From positions 186,001-250,000 of the forward strand of contig NZ_JAIWPG020000001.1 in the NCBI RefSeq assembly GCF_020532665.2: a stretch of 64,000 bases of DNA, given 5' to 3'. Position numbers and translations under genes: made by a program. The stretch comes from Lelliottia sp. WAP21. GTDB taxonomy: Bacteria > Pseudomonadota > Gammaproteobacteria > Enterobacterales > Enterobacteriaceae. A model generated the notes under the pieces. It was not told where the DNA came from. It worked only from the letters and a program-made list of their open reading frames with translations, and made no database searches. Positions within the stretch are counted from its first letter, which is position 1, and each line of letters starts with the position of its first letter. Positions 1 through 10,180 of the stretch are shown in pieces.

Positions 1-1363
<1,363 letters not shown>

Positions 1364-1373
1364 AGCGCCTCCT

Positions 1374-1399
1374 GTATACTGTAGGGGGGTATAGTATAC
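1374..1399 (-). promoter_or_regulatory. FrmR operator overlapping the frmRA promoter
   Basis: GTATACT (1374-1380) and AGTATAC (1393-1399) form a perfect 7-bp inverted repeat around a six-G tract, the layout of CsoR/RcnR-family operators. On the reverse strand the right arm supplies a TATACT -10 element, with TTTGCA 16 bp upstream as a weak -35, so bound FrmR would cover the promoter. It ends 10 bp before the frmR start codon. Confidence 0.85.
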
Positions 1400-1492
1400 C
1401 GTGCGTTATCAGGATGCAAACCTCGGTTTCACCAGTTGCCGACGTCCTGACGCGGTTACCCGTGTTTCATTTCATAAAAAATGCTGTAATAT

Positions 1493-1508
1493 GCAATATA
1501 TTGCGACA
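1493..1508 (+). promoter_or_regulatory. Palindrome with ATTGCGAC half-site before the DeoR-type gene
   Basis: GCAATATATTGC (1493-1504) is a perfect 12-bp palindrome whose right arm continues as ATTGCGACA. It lies about 20 bp upstream of the regulator start. The ATTGCGAC half-site recurs as a perfect inverted repeat before the MHS transporter gene (4797-4835), which suggests that both bind the same regulator, most simply the DeoR-type protein encoded here. This is an inference from sequence only. Confidence 0.5.
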
Positions 1509-1528
1509 TTTTGCAGGATAGAAAACCG

Positions 1529-2275
1529 ATGCATAAAACCGCCCGTCAAAAGTACTTGCTTGATCTGATTAGTGAAACGGGTCAGGTCAGCATCAGTGAG
1601 CTGGTGGACAAGCTGCAGGTTTCTGCAGATACCGTCCGGCGGGATCTCAGTGACCTGGAGAAAAAAGGACTGGCGCAAAAAAATCACGGCGGCGCGATTG
1701 CGCTGGATCTTTCAGTCATGAACCGACGTGAACGCTCCACGCTTTTGCCTGAAACGAAGCAACGATTAGGCAAAATGGTCGCGGAAAAAGTCCCTGCCGG
1801 TTCCACCCTCTTTCTTGATGCGGGGAGCACGCTGATGGCGGTTGCGGCTTCGCTTAAGGGTCCGCTCACCGTTATCACGACGTCCCTGGATATTGCTCAT
1901 TTTTTCAGTGACCGTTCGGATATCGATCTGATTCTGGCAGGCGGAAGCTGGGATCCACAGCAACGGCTGTTCGCCGGCAGCGCAACACAATCCTTTATCT
2001 CTCGCTATCGAGCGGATATCGCCATCCTTGGTGCCTGTGCCATTGATGCCCGGCTGGGCTTAAGCGCCAGCCAGGAAGCCGATGCCGGGGTCAAGCGTGC
2101 CATGCTCGCGGCGAGCCACCAGCACTGGCTGGTAGCCGACCCTATGAAGCTCAATCAACGCGCGCCTTACCTGGTGGCCGGGCTGAGCGATATTCAGCAG
2201 TTATTTCTCGATCGCCCCTGGGCAGAACTCAGGGACCAAGGCGACATGTACATCCATATTGCGAAAGCAGACTAA
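1529..2275 (+). CDS. DeoR/GlpR-family transcriptional regulator
   Basis: A 248-residue DeoR-family regulator. Residues about 5-50 form the winged helix-turn-helix (RQKYLLDLISETGQV, then VSADTVRRDLSDLE), and the rest is the sugar-phosphate isomerase-like effector domain with the LFLDAGSTLM phosphate-binding segment. I place the start at ATG 1529, preceded by AGGAT; an in-frame TTG at 1511 would add six residues and has no better ribosome site. The oxidoreductase gene follows after 12 bp, so the two are probably co-transcribed. Members usually repress sugar or polyol catabolic genes and respond to a phosphorylated sugar; the ligand cannot be told from sequence. I do not recognise an E. coli orthologue. 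Confidence 0.88.
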   Translation: MHKTARQKYLLDLISETGQVSISELVDKLQVSADTVRRDLSDLEKKGLAQKNHGGAIALDLSVMNRRERSTLLPETKQRLGKMVAEKVPAGSTLFLDAGSTLMAVAASLKGPLTVITTSLDIAHFFSDRSDIDLILAGGSWDPQQRLFAGSATQSFISRYRADIAILGACAIDARLGLSASQEADAGVKRAMLAASHQHWLVADPMKLNQRAPYLVAGLSDIQQLFLDRPWAELRDQGDMYIHIAKAD

Positions 2276-2287
2276 CGCGGAGTGGTT

Positions 2288-3367
2288 ATGAATAAAGTTA
2301 CTAAAGACGGTAAAAGTATCAATGTCGCTTTGATCGGCTATGGCTTCGTCGGCAAGACGTTCCATGCCCCGTTAATCCAGTCAGTGCCCGGGCTTAACCT
2401 GACGCTTGTCTCATCCCGTGATGCCGAAAAAGTCAAACGCGATCTGCCGGATGTTACCGTGGTAGCGACACCGGAAGAAGCCATTCACCATCCGGATATT
2501 GATCTGGTCGTTATCGCCTCCCCCAATGCCACTCACGCCCCGCTGGCGACCCTGGCATTGAATGCAGGCAAACATGTGGTGGTGGATAAACCTTTTACCC
2601 TTGATATGCAGGAAGCCAGAGATCTGATTGCGCTGGCACAAGAGAAGCAGACCCTGCTTTCCGTGTTCCACAATCGTCGCTGGGACAGTGATTATCTGGG
2701 TATTAAGGAGGTTATCGAACAGGGGCTGATTGGCAATGTGAAGCATTTTGAGTCACATATCGATCGTTTTCGCCCTGAAGTCCGCGTGCGCTGGAGAGAG
2801 CAGAATGTTCCGGGTAGCGGTTTATGGTTTGATTTAGGGCCGCATATCATTGACCAGGCATTGCAGCTGTTTGGGTTACCGCAGTCGGTACAGGGCAATA
2901 TTGCCACTCTGCGTGAGGGTGCGGAGATCAACGACTGGGCGCACGTCGTGCTGAACTACCCGGAGCATAAGGTCATTTTGCATTGCAGCATGCTGGCGGC
3001 AGGCGGCGTCCAGCGTTTCACCGTCCATGGTGACAAAGCGAGCGTCGTCAAAGCGACCATCGATCAGCAGGAAAGTCAGCTGCTGGCAGGTGTTATCCCT
3101 GGCAGCGAACACTGGGGGGAAGACAGCGACGATCTGGTGGTATTTGATGCCAACGCGCAGCCAAAGCCCCATTCCACGCCCAAAGGCGATCAGCGTCAGT
3201 ACTACATTCAGATACGCGACGCTTTGAGCGGTAAAAGAAGCAATCCGGTTCATCCGGTTGAGGCGTTGGCGGTAATGGCCGTGCTGGAAGCGGCGGTTAA
3301 ATCATCCGACACCGGCACTACCCAGACATTGTCATTAACGGACAGCGAACGCGCTAAACTGCAATAA
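2288..3367 (+). CDS. Gfo/Idh/MocA-family NAD(P)-dependent oxidoreductase (YdgJ-like)
   Basis: A 359-residue sugar or inositol dehydrogenase-type oxidoreductase. The N-terminal Rossmann fold begins NVALIGYGFVGKTFHAPL; the family motif with the catalytic lysine is HVVVDKPFT near residue 100; a conserved FHNRRWDSD segment and the C-terminal beta-sheet domain follow (GPHIIDQALQLFG). It resembles E. coli YdgJ along its length but is divergent enough that I would not transfer the name. ATG 2288 has GGAG five bases upstream; a GTG at 2282 is the longer alternative. Probably co-transcribed with the DeoR-type regulator, and convergent with the MHS transporter. The substrate is unknown. Confidence 0.88.
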   Translation: MNKVTKDGKSINVALIGYGFVGKTFHAPLIQSVPGLNLTLVSSRDAEKVKRDLPDVTVVATPEEAIHHPDIDLVVIASPNATHAPLATLALNAGKHVVVDKPFTLDMQEARDLIALAQEKQTLLSVFHNRRWDSDYLGIKEVIEQGLIGNVKHFESHIDRFRPEVRVRWREQNVPGSGLWFDLGPHIIDQALQLFGLPQSVQGNIATLREGAEINDWAHVVLNYPEHKVILHCSMLAAGGVQRFTVHGDKASVVKATIDQQESQLLAGVIPGSEHWGEDSDDLVVFDANAQPKPHSTPKGDQRQYYIQIRDALSGKRSNPVHPVEALAVMAVLEAAVKSSDTGTTQTLSLTDSERAKLQ

Positions 3368-3376
3368 CGCCTGTTT

Positions 3377-3398
3377 GACCTGCGGTATTCCGCAGGTC
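3377..3398. terminator. Hairpin between convergent genes
   Basis: GACCTGCGG (3377-3385) and CCGCAGGTC (3390-3398) form a perfect 9-bp stem with a TATT loop, ten bases after the oxidoreductase stop and nine before the end of the convergent transporter gene. Neither side has a clear T-run, so it may be a weak terminator or an mRNA 3'-end stabiliser. Confidence 0.5.
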
Positions 3399-3406
3399 AT
3401 TGCTGA

Positions 3407-4732
3407 CTAACGTTGCAAAGGCAGACCTGCCGTCTCTTTGGCACGCAGAACGGTAATAAAGGTAATCAACGCCGCGCCCATTACGTACCAGGCCGGTGAA
3501 AAAGGATTGCCCGTTGCCGTCATCAGATAGGCTGAGAACCAGGGCGTAATCCCCCCAAAAAAGGCGACAGCCACGTTATACGCAATCGAGATCCCACCGT
3601 AGCGAATACGGGTTGGGAACAGCTCAGCCATCGCCGCGGTACATGCCCCGTCAAACGCGGCAATAAAAGTCCCCAGCAGCAGCATGGCCATCACGGCGGA
3701 AAACATATCCCCGCGAGCCATGAGCATCATCGCCGGCCAGGTAAAGAGAATAAACCCCGCACACCCCGCCAGCATCAGAGGTTTACGGCCAAACTTGTCG
3801 GACAGATACCCCATAAAGGGCACCATTACGGCAATCGCAAAAAGTCCGATGGTGGTGATGGCGTAGGAGTCCAGCTTCGAGTAATGCAGTTCGGTCGAAA
3901 GATAGCTGGGCATAAAAGTTTGCAGCGTCCAGTGCCCGACGGCTTTAATCACCACAAATCCGACGCAGAAAAAGAGTGCGCTCCAGGCCGTGGTCAGCGC
4001 CATACGCAGCGGTGAAGAGGCCGTTTTGCCACTTTGCGCCATTGCCAGAAATTCCGGGGAATCTTCAAGATGCGTTCGCAGATACAGCCCCACCCAGCCT
4101 AGCGGCCCGGCAATCAGGAAAGGGATACGCCAGCCCCAGTCCGTCATGGTGGCTTCGCCCAGCGAGGCTGTCAGTAAGAATACTAGTCCCGAACCGGCAA
4201 CAAATGCCATAAAGCCAAAGTTATCAATCCAGCAGGTGAAATAGCCACGCCGCTCGGTCGGGGCATATTCCGCCAGAAAAGTCGTCGCACCGGAGCTCTC
4301 TCCCCCTGCGGCAAAGCCCTGCACCAGACGCGTTAACACCAGTAATACGGTGGCGGTAATCCCCACCTGCGAATAGGTCGGCAGCAGCCCCATCAAAAAC
4401 GTCGCACCGGAGGTGAGCATAATAACCGTCGCCAGCACCTTTTTTCGCCCGATGCGATCGCCAAGGGAACCGAAATAGAGTCCACCCAGCGGGCGCATGA
4501 TAAAACCTGCGCCAAAAACGGCAAAGGATGAGAGTAACGCGACCGAAGGCTCCCCCGCCTGGAAAAATTGCAGACCAATGATGGCAGCCAGCGTGCCGTA
4601 TAGTCCAAAGTCAAACCATTCAACAAAATGGCCGATCCCGGTGGCAAGTAATACTTTACGCAATTTTGGCACGGCGCGGTTCTCACGGGTCTCAAGTGAA
4701 CGTTCTAATGATTGTTGAGATGAATGATTCAT
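3407..4732 (-). CDS. MFS transporter, metabolite:H+ symporter (MHS) subfamily
   Basis: A 441-residue permease with about 12 membrane segments. GHFVEWFDFGLYG in the first helix is the hallmark of the MHS subfamily (ProP, KgtP, ShiA, YhjE), and the loop 2-3 motif GDRIGRKK and its repeat DKFGRKP in the second half are the general MFS signatures. These proteins import organic acids, osmolytes or aromatic acids with protons. ATG 4732 follows GGAGAGGG. The gene converges on the DeoR-type regulator and oxidoreductase, and its promoter region carries a perfect inverted repeat that shares a half-site with the regulator promoter, so it may be their importer. The substrate is not evident. Confidence 0.9.
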   Translation of the reverse strand: MNHSSQQSLERSLETRENRAVPKLRKVLLATGIGHFVEWFDFGLYGTLAAIIGLQFFQAGEPSVALLSSFAVFGAGFIMRPLGGLYFGSLGDRIGRKKVLATVIMLTSGATFLMGLLPTYSQVGITATVLLVLTRLVQGFAAGGESSGATTFLAEYAPTERRGYFTCWIDNFGFMAFVAGSGLVFLLTASLGEATMTDWGWRIPFLIAGPLGWVGLYLRTHLEDSPEFLAMAQSGKTASSPLRMALTTAWSALFFCVGFVVIKAVGHWTLQTFMPSYLSTELHYSKLDSYAITTIGLFAIAVMVPFMGYLSDKFGRKPLMLAGCAGFILFTWPAMMLMARGDMFSAVMAMLLLGTFIAAFDGACTAAMAELFPTRIRYGGISIAYNVAVAFFGGITPWFSAYLMTATGNPFSPAWYVMGAALITFITVLRAKETAGLPLQR

Positions 4733-4796
4733 ACCCTCTCCTGAACAGTATGCCAGTTAACGACGGAGTTGGCGCCAAAGCAGAAGAAGGCTTTCT

Positions 4797-4835
4797 CGTC
4801 GCAATGTTTCTATAATAGATATACTCATTGCGACG
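4797..4835. promoter_or_regulatory. Perfect 10-bp inverted repeat (operator-like) before the MHS transporter
   Basis: CGTCGCAATG (4797-4806) and CATTGCGACG (4826-4835) are perfect inverted repeats separated by 19 AT-rich bases that include TATAAT-like sequence. The arms are 21 bases or two helical turns apart at their inner edges, as expected for a dimer or tetramer bound on one DNA face. The ATTGCGAC half-site also occurs before the DeoR-type gene (1500-1507). Confidence 0.6.
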
Positions 4836-4904
4836 GATTGACTTACTCTGATGATAAAAAAATGTGACATAACGCGGAATAAGGCGATCGAAAACGAATC
4901 ACGA

Positions 4905-4937
4905 TCACAAAAAACCCGCTGACAGAGCAGCGGGTTT
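4905..4937 (-). terminator. Rho-independent terminator of cybB
   Basis: Read on the reverse strand, AAACCCGCTG (4928-4937) pairs with its complement at 4912-4921 across a six-base loop, followed by a TTTTTT run. It lies about 20 bp beyond the cybB stop codon. Confidence 0.88.
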
Positions 4938-4956
4938 CACTTACGTAAATAAGGAA

Positions 4957-5487
4957 TCAGGTGCGTTTTTTCGGCATCATGCGCAGCAGCGTATTATCTT
5001 TCCAGTAATAGTGATGCATCAGGGCAGCCAGGGCATGCAGGCCGATCACGAAGTAACCCAGATTCGCCAGCGTGATGTGCCACGCTTTCAGCGCATCCAC
5101 CAAATCGAAATTCGCTTCTGCCGCATGCGGCATCACCAGGCCAAAAGCGAACCAGTCGTTGCCACGGTTGTACATCATCACAATGCCAACGATCGGCAGC
5201 ACGATAAAGAGCACATAGACAATCAAATGGCCGAGATGCGACATCCCTGTGATCATCGGTTTGGGCTTTGGCTGAATAGGTGGCGCGGGGAATTTCAGAC
5301 GGATCAGCAGGCGCCCGACCATCAGCACCAGGATCGATATCCCGCAGGAGACGTGGATCATATTAATAAGCGGACGGGCGCTGCGGGGGAAGTCCCCGCG
5401 AAATTCCATGGCGCAGTACGCCACAATGACCAGCAGAAAAACCAGCCAGTGGATACCGATTTGCAGGCCGGTATATTTATTACGCAT
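4957..5487 (-). CDS. cybB: Cytochrome b561
   Basis: Inner-membrane dihaem cytochrome b561 of 176 residues, the same length as E. coli CybB and nearly identical in the core. It passes electrons between ubiquinol and other acceptors and has superoxide:ubiquinone oxidoreductase activity in E. coli. Four hydrophobic segments are visible. The haem-ligand histidines fall at His13, His45, His137 and His151, matching the family. The C-terminus DNTLLRMMPKKRT is conserved. Monocistronic: a terminator follows and gapC diverges. No obvious strong Shine-Dalgarno sequence other than AGGAAAT just before the ATG. Confidence 0.96.
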   Translation of the reverse strand: MRNKYTGLQIGIHWLVFLLVIVAYCAMEFRGDFPRSARPLINMIHVSCGISILVLMVGRLLIRLKFPAPPIQPKPKPMITGMSHLGHLIVYVLFIVLPIVGIVMMYNRGNDWFAFGLVMPHAAEANFDLVDALKAWHITLANLGYFVIGLHALAALMHHYYWKDNTLLRMMPKKRT

Positions 5488-5676
5488 ATTATTTCCTGAA
5501 CGAATACGTAGAAAGCGTCAACATAACGGGCTTTCCTTAAAAATTCATTAACTTTTCTTGATGATATATCAAATGCTTTGCATGCAGATGAAGCATCTTC
5601 AATTGCCTCACCCGCCGACATGGTCTAAGCCTGGATAAGTTCAAACTGTTCAGTGTTCAATCTAACGGGAGTGACC

Positions 5677-6678
5677 ATGAGTAAAATTGGCATTAATGGG
5701 TTTGGTCGTATTGGACGTCTGGTACTGCGTCGTCTGCTTGAAACGAAGGATAGCAATACCGTGGTGGCGATAAACGATCTCACCTCCCCTAAAGTGTTGG
5801 CTTATCTGCTTAAACACGATTCTAACTACGGCCCTTTCCCCTGGAGCGTCGACTTCACGGAAGATTCCCTGATTGTGGATGGTCACTCGATTTCGGTGTA
5901 CGCCGAGAAAGAGGCGAAACATATTCCGTGGTCATCGGCGGGCGTTGAGCTGGTGGTTGAATGCACCGGTTTCTACACATCGGAAGAGAAATCCAAAGCG
6001 CATCTGGAAGCGGGAGCTAAAAAAGTACTCATCTCCGCTCCTGCGGGTGAGATGAAAACCATTGTCTTCAATGTGAATGATGACACCCTTGAAGCCAGCG
6101 ATACCATCATCTCCGTCGCCTCTTGCACCACCAACTGCCTGGCGCCGCTGGCGAAAGCCTTACACGATGCCTTCGAAATAAAAGTGGGCACGATGACCAC
6201 TATTCACGCCTACACCGGGACGCAGGCGCTGGTGGATGGTCCGCGCGGGAAAGATCTTCGCGCCTCGCGGGCTGCGGCTGAAAATATCATTCCGCACACC
6301 ACCGGGGCGGCAAAAGCGATTGGTCTGGTCATTCCCGCCCTGAGCGGCAAGCTGAAAGGCCATGCCCAACGTGTGCCGGTGAAAACGGGTTCGGTCACTG
6401 AACTGGTGGCCATTCTGGGTCAAAAAGTCACCGTGGACGATATCCATCAGGCGCTGAAAAACGCCACGGAAGGAAATGAATCTTTCGGCTATACCGACGA
6501 AGAGATCGTCTCCTCTGACGTTATTGGCTCTCATTTCGGCTCGGTATTTGACGCCACCCAAACCGAAGTGGCTGAGGCGGGCGACGTACAGCTGGTTAAA
6601 GCCGTGGCCTGGTACGACAACGAATATGGGTTTGTGACGCAGCTGGTGCGTACGCTCGATAAGTTTGCCGCGCTTTAA
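5677..6678 (+). CDS. gapC: Glyceraldehyde-3-phosphate dehydrogenase GapC
   Basis: NAD-dependent glyceraldehyde-3-phosphate dehydrogenase of 333 residues. The Rossmann motif [10 protein letters not shown] starts at residue 5, the catalytic cysteine is Cys150 in SVASCTTN, and its partner is His177 in [15 protein letters not shown] closes the catalytic domain. The ATG at 5677 follows GGGAG; an in-frame GTG at 5653 is less likely. Position between cybB and aldA and the sequence match GapC of Salmonella rather than housekeeping GapA. In E. coli K-12 gapC is interrupted; here the frame is intact and all catalytic residues are present, so a working enzyme is likely. Confidence 0.95.
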   Translation: MSKIGINGFGRIGRLVLRRLLETKDSNTVVAINDLTSPKVLAYLLKHDSNYGPFPWSVDFTEDSLIVDGHSISVYAEKEAKHIPWSSAGVELVVECTGFYTSEEKSKAHLEAGAKKVLISAPAGEMKTIVFNVNDDTLEASDTIISVASCTTNCLAPLAKALHDAFEIKVGTMTTIHAYTGTQALVDGPRGKDLRASRAAAENIIPHTTGAAKAIGLVIPALSGKLKGHAQRVPVKTGSVTELVAILGQKVTVDDIHQALKNATEGNESFGYTDEEIVSSDVIGSHFGSVFDATQTEVAEAGDVQLVKAVAWYDNEYGFVTQLVRTLDKFAAL

Positions 6679-6686
6679 CCCTTCCT

Positions 6687-6706
6687 GCGGGCAGCCTGCT
6701 GCCCGC
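6687..6706 (+). terminator. Hairpin after gapC
   Basis: GCGGGCAG (6687-6694) pairs with CTGCCCGC (6699-6706) over a four-base loop, nine bases after the gapC stop. The following TGTTGTG is a poor T-run, so termination may be partial. Confidence 0.55.
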
Positions 6707-6781
6707 TGTTGTGAATCCCTTCCCGTTTTCATTAACCTGAGCATGGTATAACCCTGACTTTCTCAAAAAGGGAGTGAATGG

Positions 6782-7708
6782 ATGGATGCGCTGACCCGCG
6801 AAGTGCTTGAAGACCTGATGGCCGACGCCGTGGCCCGCTCGAAGACCTTTTCCGTCTGGCCCGGCGGCGAAGCCCCCGGCGCGAAAGAGAGCGAGGCGGT
6901 GTTTACGCCTGAGCCTCATCATACGGGTACGTCGAATTACGATCGCTCAGTCACCGGCGTTCGCGCGCCGGAAATTACGGTATATGCGCCGGAAAAACCA
7001 AACGGTGTTGGCATTCTCGTGACGCCAGGCGGGTCATACCGTCGGGTGGTCCTGGATAAAGAAGGCAGCGCCCTGGCCCCCTTTTTTAATCAACGCGGCT
7101 ATACCTTGTTTGTGATGACCTACCGCCTGCCGGGTGACAAGCATCTGGAGGGTGCGGATGCCCCCCTGGCCGATATACAGCGCGCCCTGCGTCTGCTTCG
7201 GGCCAATGCCCGGGAATGGCAACTTAACCCGCTGCGCATTGGGGTGATGGGTTTCTCGGCGGGGGGACACGTTGCGGCAAGTCTCGGCACGCGCTATGAG
7301 GAAAAGGTCTATCCGCCTGTGGATGCCATCGACGAGCAAAGCGCCCGCCCTGCGTTTCTTGCGTTAGTTTATCCGGTGATCACCATGCATGCGGATATTG
7401 ACCACCCTGGCTCACGTCATGAACTCATTGGTGACGCGCCGGCACCTGACCAGGTGCATCGCTATTCCCTTGAAGAACGGGCCAGCAACAGCACGCCGCC
7501 CACCTTCCTGCTTCACGCCATTGATGACCCGGCGGTAAAAGTGGATAACAGTCTGGTGATGTTCAGCGCCCTGCGTCGCGCCGGGGTTTCTGTCGAAATG
7601 CATCTGTTTGAGCGAGGGAAACACGGGTTTGGAATTCGTGATGCGATCGGCTTACCCGTCGCGGTCTGGCCGGAACTGATGATGAACTGGATAGCCACTA
7701 AAGTGTAA
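6782..7708 (+). CDS. Alpha/beta hydrolase (acetyl-esterase type)
   Basis: A 308-residue alpha/beta hydrolase of the carbohydrate-esterase or BD-FAE type. The oxyanion-hole motif is TPGGSY (residues 81-86), the nucleophile Ser159 sits in GFSAGGH, the acid is Asp248 or Asp249 in HAIDDPAV, and the base is His281 in KHGFG. No signal peptide is seen, so it is probably cytoplasmic and acts on small esters or deacetylates sugars. ATG 6782 follows GGGAG. It lies about 100 bp after gapC and converges on aldA. Natural substrate unknown. Confidence 0.85.
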   Translation: MDALTREVLEDLMADAVARSKTFSVWPGGEAPGAKESEAVFTPEPHHTGTSNYDRSVTGVRAPEITVYAPEKPNGVGILVTPGGSYRRVVLDKEGSALAPFFNQRGYTLFVMTYRLPGDKHLEGADAPLADIQRALRLLRANAREWQLNPLRIGVMGFSAGGHVAASLGTRYEEKVYPPVDAIDEQSARPAFLALVYPVITMHADIDHPGSRHELIGDAPAPDQVHRYSLEERASNSTPPTFLLHAIDDPAVKVDNSLVMFSALRRAGVSVEMHLFERGKHGFGIRDAIGLPVAVWPELMMNWIATKV

Positions 7709-7712
7709 AAAT

Positions 7713-7740
7713 GGCCCGGTGCAGAGACCTGCACCGGGCC
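7713..7740. terminator. Bidirectional terminator between the hydrolase gene and aldA
   Basis: A perfect 12-bp stem (7713-7724 with 7729-7740) with an AGAC loop. On the reverse strand a five-T run follows, so it ends aldA well; on the forward strand the T-run is poor. Confidence 0.85.
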
Positions 7741-7747
7741 GAACCTG

Positions 7748-9187
7748 TTAAGACTGTAAGTAAACCACCTGAGTCTGCAAATACTCGTGCAGGCCATGTT
7801 TACCATCTGCACCACCGATCCCCGATTTCCGCCAGCCCGCATGGAAGCCCTGCATCGCTTCGAAGTTTTCCCGGTTGATATAGGTTTCGCCAAACTTCAG
7901 CCCTTTAATGGCTTTCATGGCAACATTCAGATCCTGCGTGTAAACCGATGACGTCAGGCCATAGTCACTGTCATTCGCCATCTCCAGGGCCTCTTCCAGC
8001 GTGTCGAACACCACCACAGGCAACACCGGACCAAACGTCTCTTCATGCATGATGGTCATCTCCTGGCGCACGTTCAACAGCAGCGTCGGCGGATAAAAAT
8101 AACCTTTGCCTTCAACGGCTTTTCCCCCGAGTACGACATGAGCTCCCTCTTCGACGGCACGCGCCACCTTTTGCTCTACGCGTTCACGTGCCGCAGCGTT
8201 AATCAAGGGTCCCATGGCGATATCCTGGCGTTCTGCCGGAATGCCAAACTGTACGGCCTTCATCGCCTCGCCCAGGCGATTAACAAACCGATCGTAAATG
8301 CCTTTTTGCACATATACGCGCTCGGCGCAGTTACAGACCTGCCCGGTGTTGATCACCCGTGAATCCACAATGGCTTTGACTGCCAGCTCCAGATCCGCAT
8401 CATCCATGACAATCGCGGGCGCTTTGCCGCCCAGCTCCAGACACACTTTGGTGATATTTTTTGCGGCTGCCGTCATGATTTTTTCACCGGCGGTCACGCT
8501 GCCCGTCATGCTGACCATCGCCACTTTTGGATTACCGGCCAGCTCCTGACCCACGGTTTCACCGCGACCGAGAACAAGATTAAACACCCCTTTTGGCAGG
8601 CCGATCTCATCAACAATTTTGGCAAAGGCGATGGCGTTATTCGGCGTGAATTCGCTGGGTTTAATCACAATGGTATTCCCGGTAATGAGCGCCGGCGCCA
8701 GTTTGCGGGCAATGAGGAAGAACGGGAAGTTCCACGGCAGGATCCCGGTGGTCACGCCCAGCGCTCGTTTGAAGACCAGAATATTTTCGCCGGGACGGTC
8801 GCTTTGCAGAATTTCACCCTCGTAGCGGCGTGCCCATTCGGCCATATAATCGATATAGTCAGCGGTGAAGTTAACCTCCACGTCGGCCAGCGGCTGGATT
8901 TTTCCGCCTTCCGCCACGATCAGTGCACTGATTTCGCTGGCGCGCTCGCGGATCCCGGCAGCAATTTTACGCAACCAACCGGCGCGCTCGATAGCAGGCA
9001 GTGCTTCCCAGCCAGCCTGCGCACGTTCGGCGGCATCAATGGCCTTGCGCGCATCTTCAGCGTGCCCGTCGGGAATGCGGGAAATGACCTCTTCGGTGGC
9101 CGGGTTGATCACGTCAATCCACGCCTCACCTTGCCAGGCAACAAACTGTCCATCGATATACATAGGATGTTGTACGGGTACTGTCAT
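7748..9187 (-). CDS. aldA: Lactaldehyde/glycolaldehyde dehydrogenase
   Basis: NAD-dependent aldehyde dehydrogenase A of 479 residues, exactly the E. coli length and very similar throughout. It oxidises lactaldehyde from fucose and rhamnose breakdown and also glycolaldehyde. Motifs are the cofactor segment GILPWNFPFF, the general-base LELGGK and the catalytic cysteine in GQVCNCAERV. The ATG at 9187 has AGGAG upstream; an in-frame TTG at 9220 would add 11 unconserved residues. A CRP-like site lies about 95 bp upstream (9282-9297), in keeping with catabolite control known for E. coli aldA. Confidence 0.97.
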   Translation of the reverse strand: MTVPVQHPMYIDGQFVAWQGEAWIDVINPATEEVISRIPDGHAEDARKAIDAAERAQAGWEALPAIERAGWLRKIAAGIRERASEISALIVAEGGKIQPLADVEVNFTADYIDYMAEWARRYEGEILQSDRPGENILVFKRALGVTTGILPWNFPFFLIARKLAPALITGNTIVIKPSEFTPNNAIAFAKIVDEIGLPKGVFNLVLGRGETVGQELAGNPKVAMVSMTGSVTAGEKIMTAAAKNITKVCLELGGKAPAIVMDDADLELAVKAIVDSRVINTGQVCNCAERVYVQKGIYDRFVNRLGEAMKAVQFGIPAERQDIAMGPLINAAARERVEQKVARAVEEGAHVVLGGKAVEGKGYFYPPTLLLNVRQEMTIMHEETFGPVLPVVVFDTLEEALEMANDSDYGLTSSVYTQDLNVAMKAIKGLKFGETYINRENFEAMQGFHAGWRKSGIGGADGKHGLHEYLQTQVVYLQS

Positions 9188-9281
9188 AACCTGCTCCTGT
9201 AATTGCACTGTTTTCAACAAGTAAAATTATTGTTAAAAGCTACAACCCTGAAGTCAGTTGCCTACCCTATGACGCTGTTTT

Positions 9282-9297
9282 TGTGAGACATCTCAAA
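9282..9297. promoter_or_regulatory. Candidate CRP site upstream of aldA
   Basis: TGTGA-N6-TCAAA, with one half perfect and three of five positions matching the other half of the TGTGA-N6-TCACA consensus. E. coli aldA is activated by cAMP-CRP, which supports the reading. Confidence 0.5.
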
Positions 9298-9349
9298 AAA
9301 GCATCGCGAAAATACAACATTTGAATTACATACCAGCAACACCAAATGC

Positions 9350-9377
9350 CCGTTTGCGTGAAAGGTGACGCAAACGG
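9350..9377 (-). terminator. Hairpin after ydcF
   Basis: CCGTTTGCGT (9350-9359) pairs with ACGCAAACGG (9368-9377) over an eight-base loop, just beyond the ydcF stop on the reverse strand. The T-run is weak. Confidence 0.5.
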
Positions 9378-9385
9378 TCAAAGGC

Positions 9386-10180
9386 TCACAGAAGCGAACG
9401 GCTAACCAGCGCGTCGGTTAAAATGGTGTCCTGACGAATAATCTGCCAGGCGGCCTCCACCTCCACAGGGATCTCGACGTGCACAATAAAGTCACGCCCG
9501 ACGGGACCGTAACCATTAACATCGTCCCGCAGGCGCGGTAATTCCCCAAAGACCAGTGACAGATAGCGCTCCACAGGCCAGAGTCCGTCGCTCGACCCGC
9601 AATAAATCAGACCATCTTCACTGTTTTGCAGGCGCGGCGTCAGGCCTGGGTGGCTCACTAATTGCGGTGGTGTCGTTTCGTCCTGCAGCAGACGGGCAAA
9701 GGTCGCCATGGTCCGGCGCTGCATAGTCGGATCCTGCACCACCAGAATGCGATCGGCTTTCATATTGCGGTGTTTAATCAAATCCCAGCTAAAGCGGGCA
9801 TTTTCGCCACAGTTGGTTGACTGATCCTCGACAATAATTTTGTCATCCGGAATAGCCCAGTGTCGGCGCGCAATATCCGCCAGAATAGCCGCCTCGGCGC
9901 GGCCCGTAGTGGGCACGGTATTGTAGCGCGGGTGACGCGCAATCGCCGCGTAGAGGAACGTGGTTGAATGACCAATTCCACCGCTGATAACGAGCGGCAC
10001 CTCCTGCTCCTGCGCAAAACGACAGGCCGCATCGATAGAGGGAATGACGGCGTTGCCTGCCAGAATCACCGCATCAACATTCTGGATTCCAAGCAGATCA
10101 TCCTGTGCCAGCCAGTCGCCGACCGTATTGACGGCGTCAAGCGTGGCATCGGGAAGACGGGGGAAAATTTCCAGTATCAT
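9386..10180 (-). CDS. ydcF: DUF218 family protein YdcF
   Basis: A 264-residue DUF218/YdcF-like protein (E. coli 266 residues). Conserved features are VILAGNAV near residue 40, ISGGIGHST, the Glu-rich TGRAEA, and [14 protein letters not shown] followed by [11 protein letters not shown]. In E. coli it binds S-adenosylmethionine, but its reaction is not established. ATG 10180 has a strong AAAGGAGGT ribosome site. Divergent from the efflux operon that starts at 10416; in E. coli its neighbour on that side is hrpA, so the efflux operon breaks the ancestral order. Confidence 0.93.
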   Translation of the reverse strand: MILEIFPRLPDATLDAVNTVGDWLAQDDLLGIQNVDAVILAGNAVIPSIDAACRFAQEQEVPLVISGGIGHSTTFLYAAIARHPRYNTVPTTGRAEAAILADIARRHWAIPDDKIIVEDQSTNCGENARFSWDLIKHRNMKADRILVVQDPTMQRRTMATFARLLQDETTPPQLVSHPGLTPRLQNSEDGLIYCGSSDGLWPVERYLSLVFGELPRLRDDVNGYGPVGRDFIVHVEIPVEVEAAWQIIRQDTILTDALVSRSLL

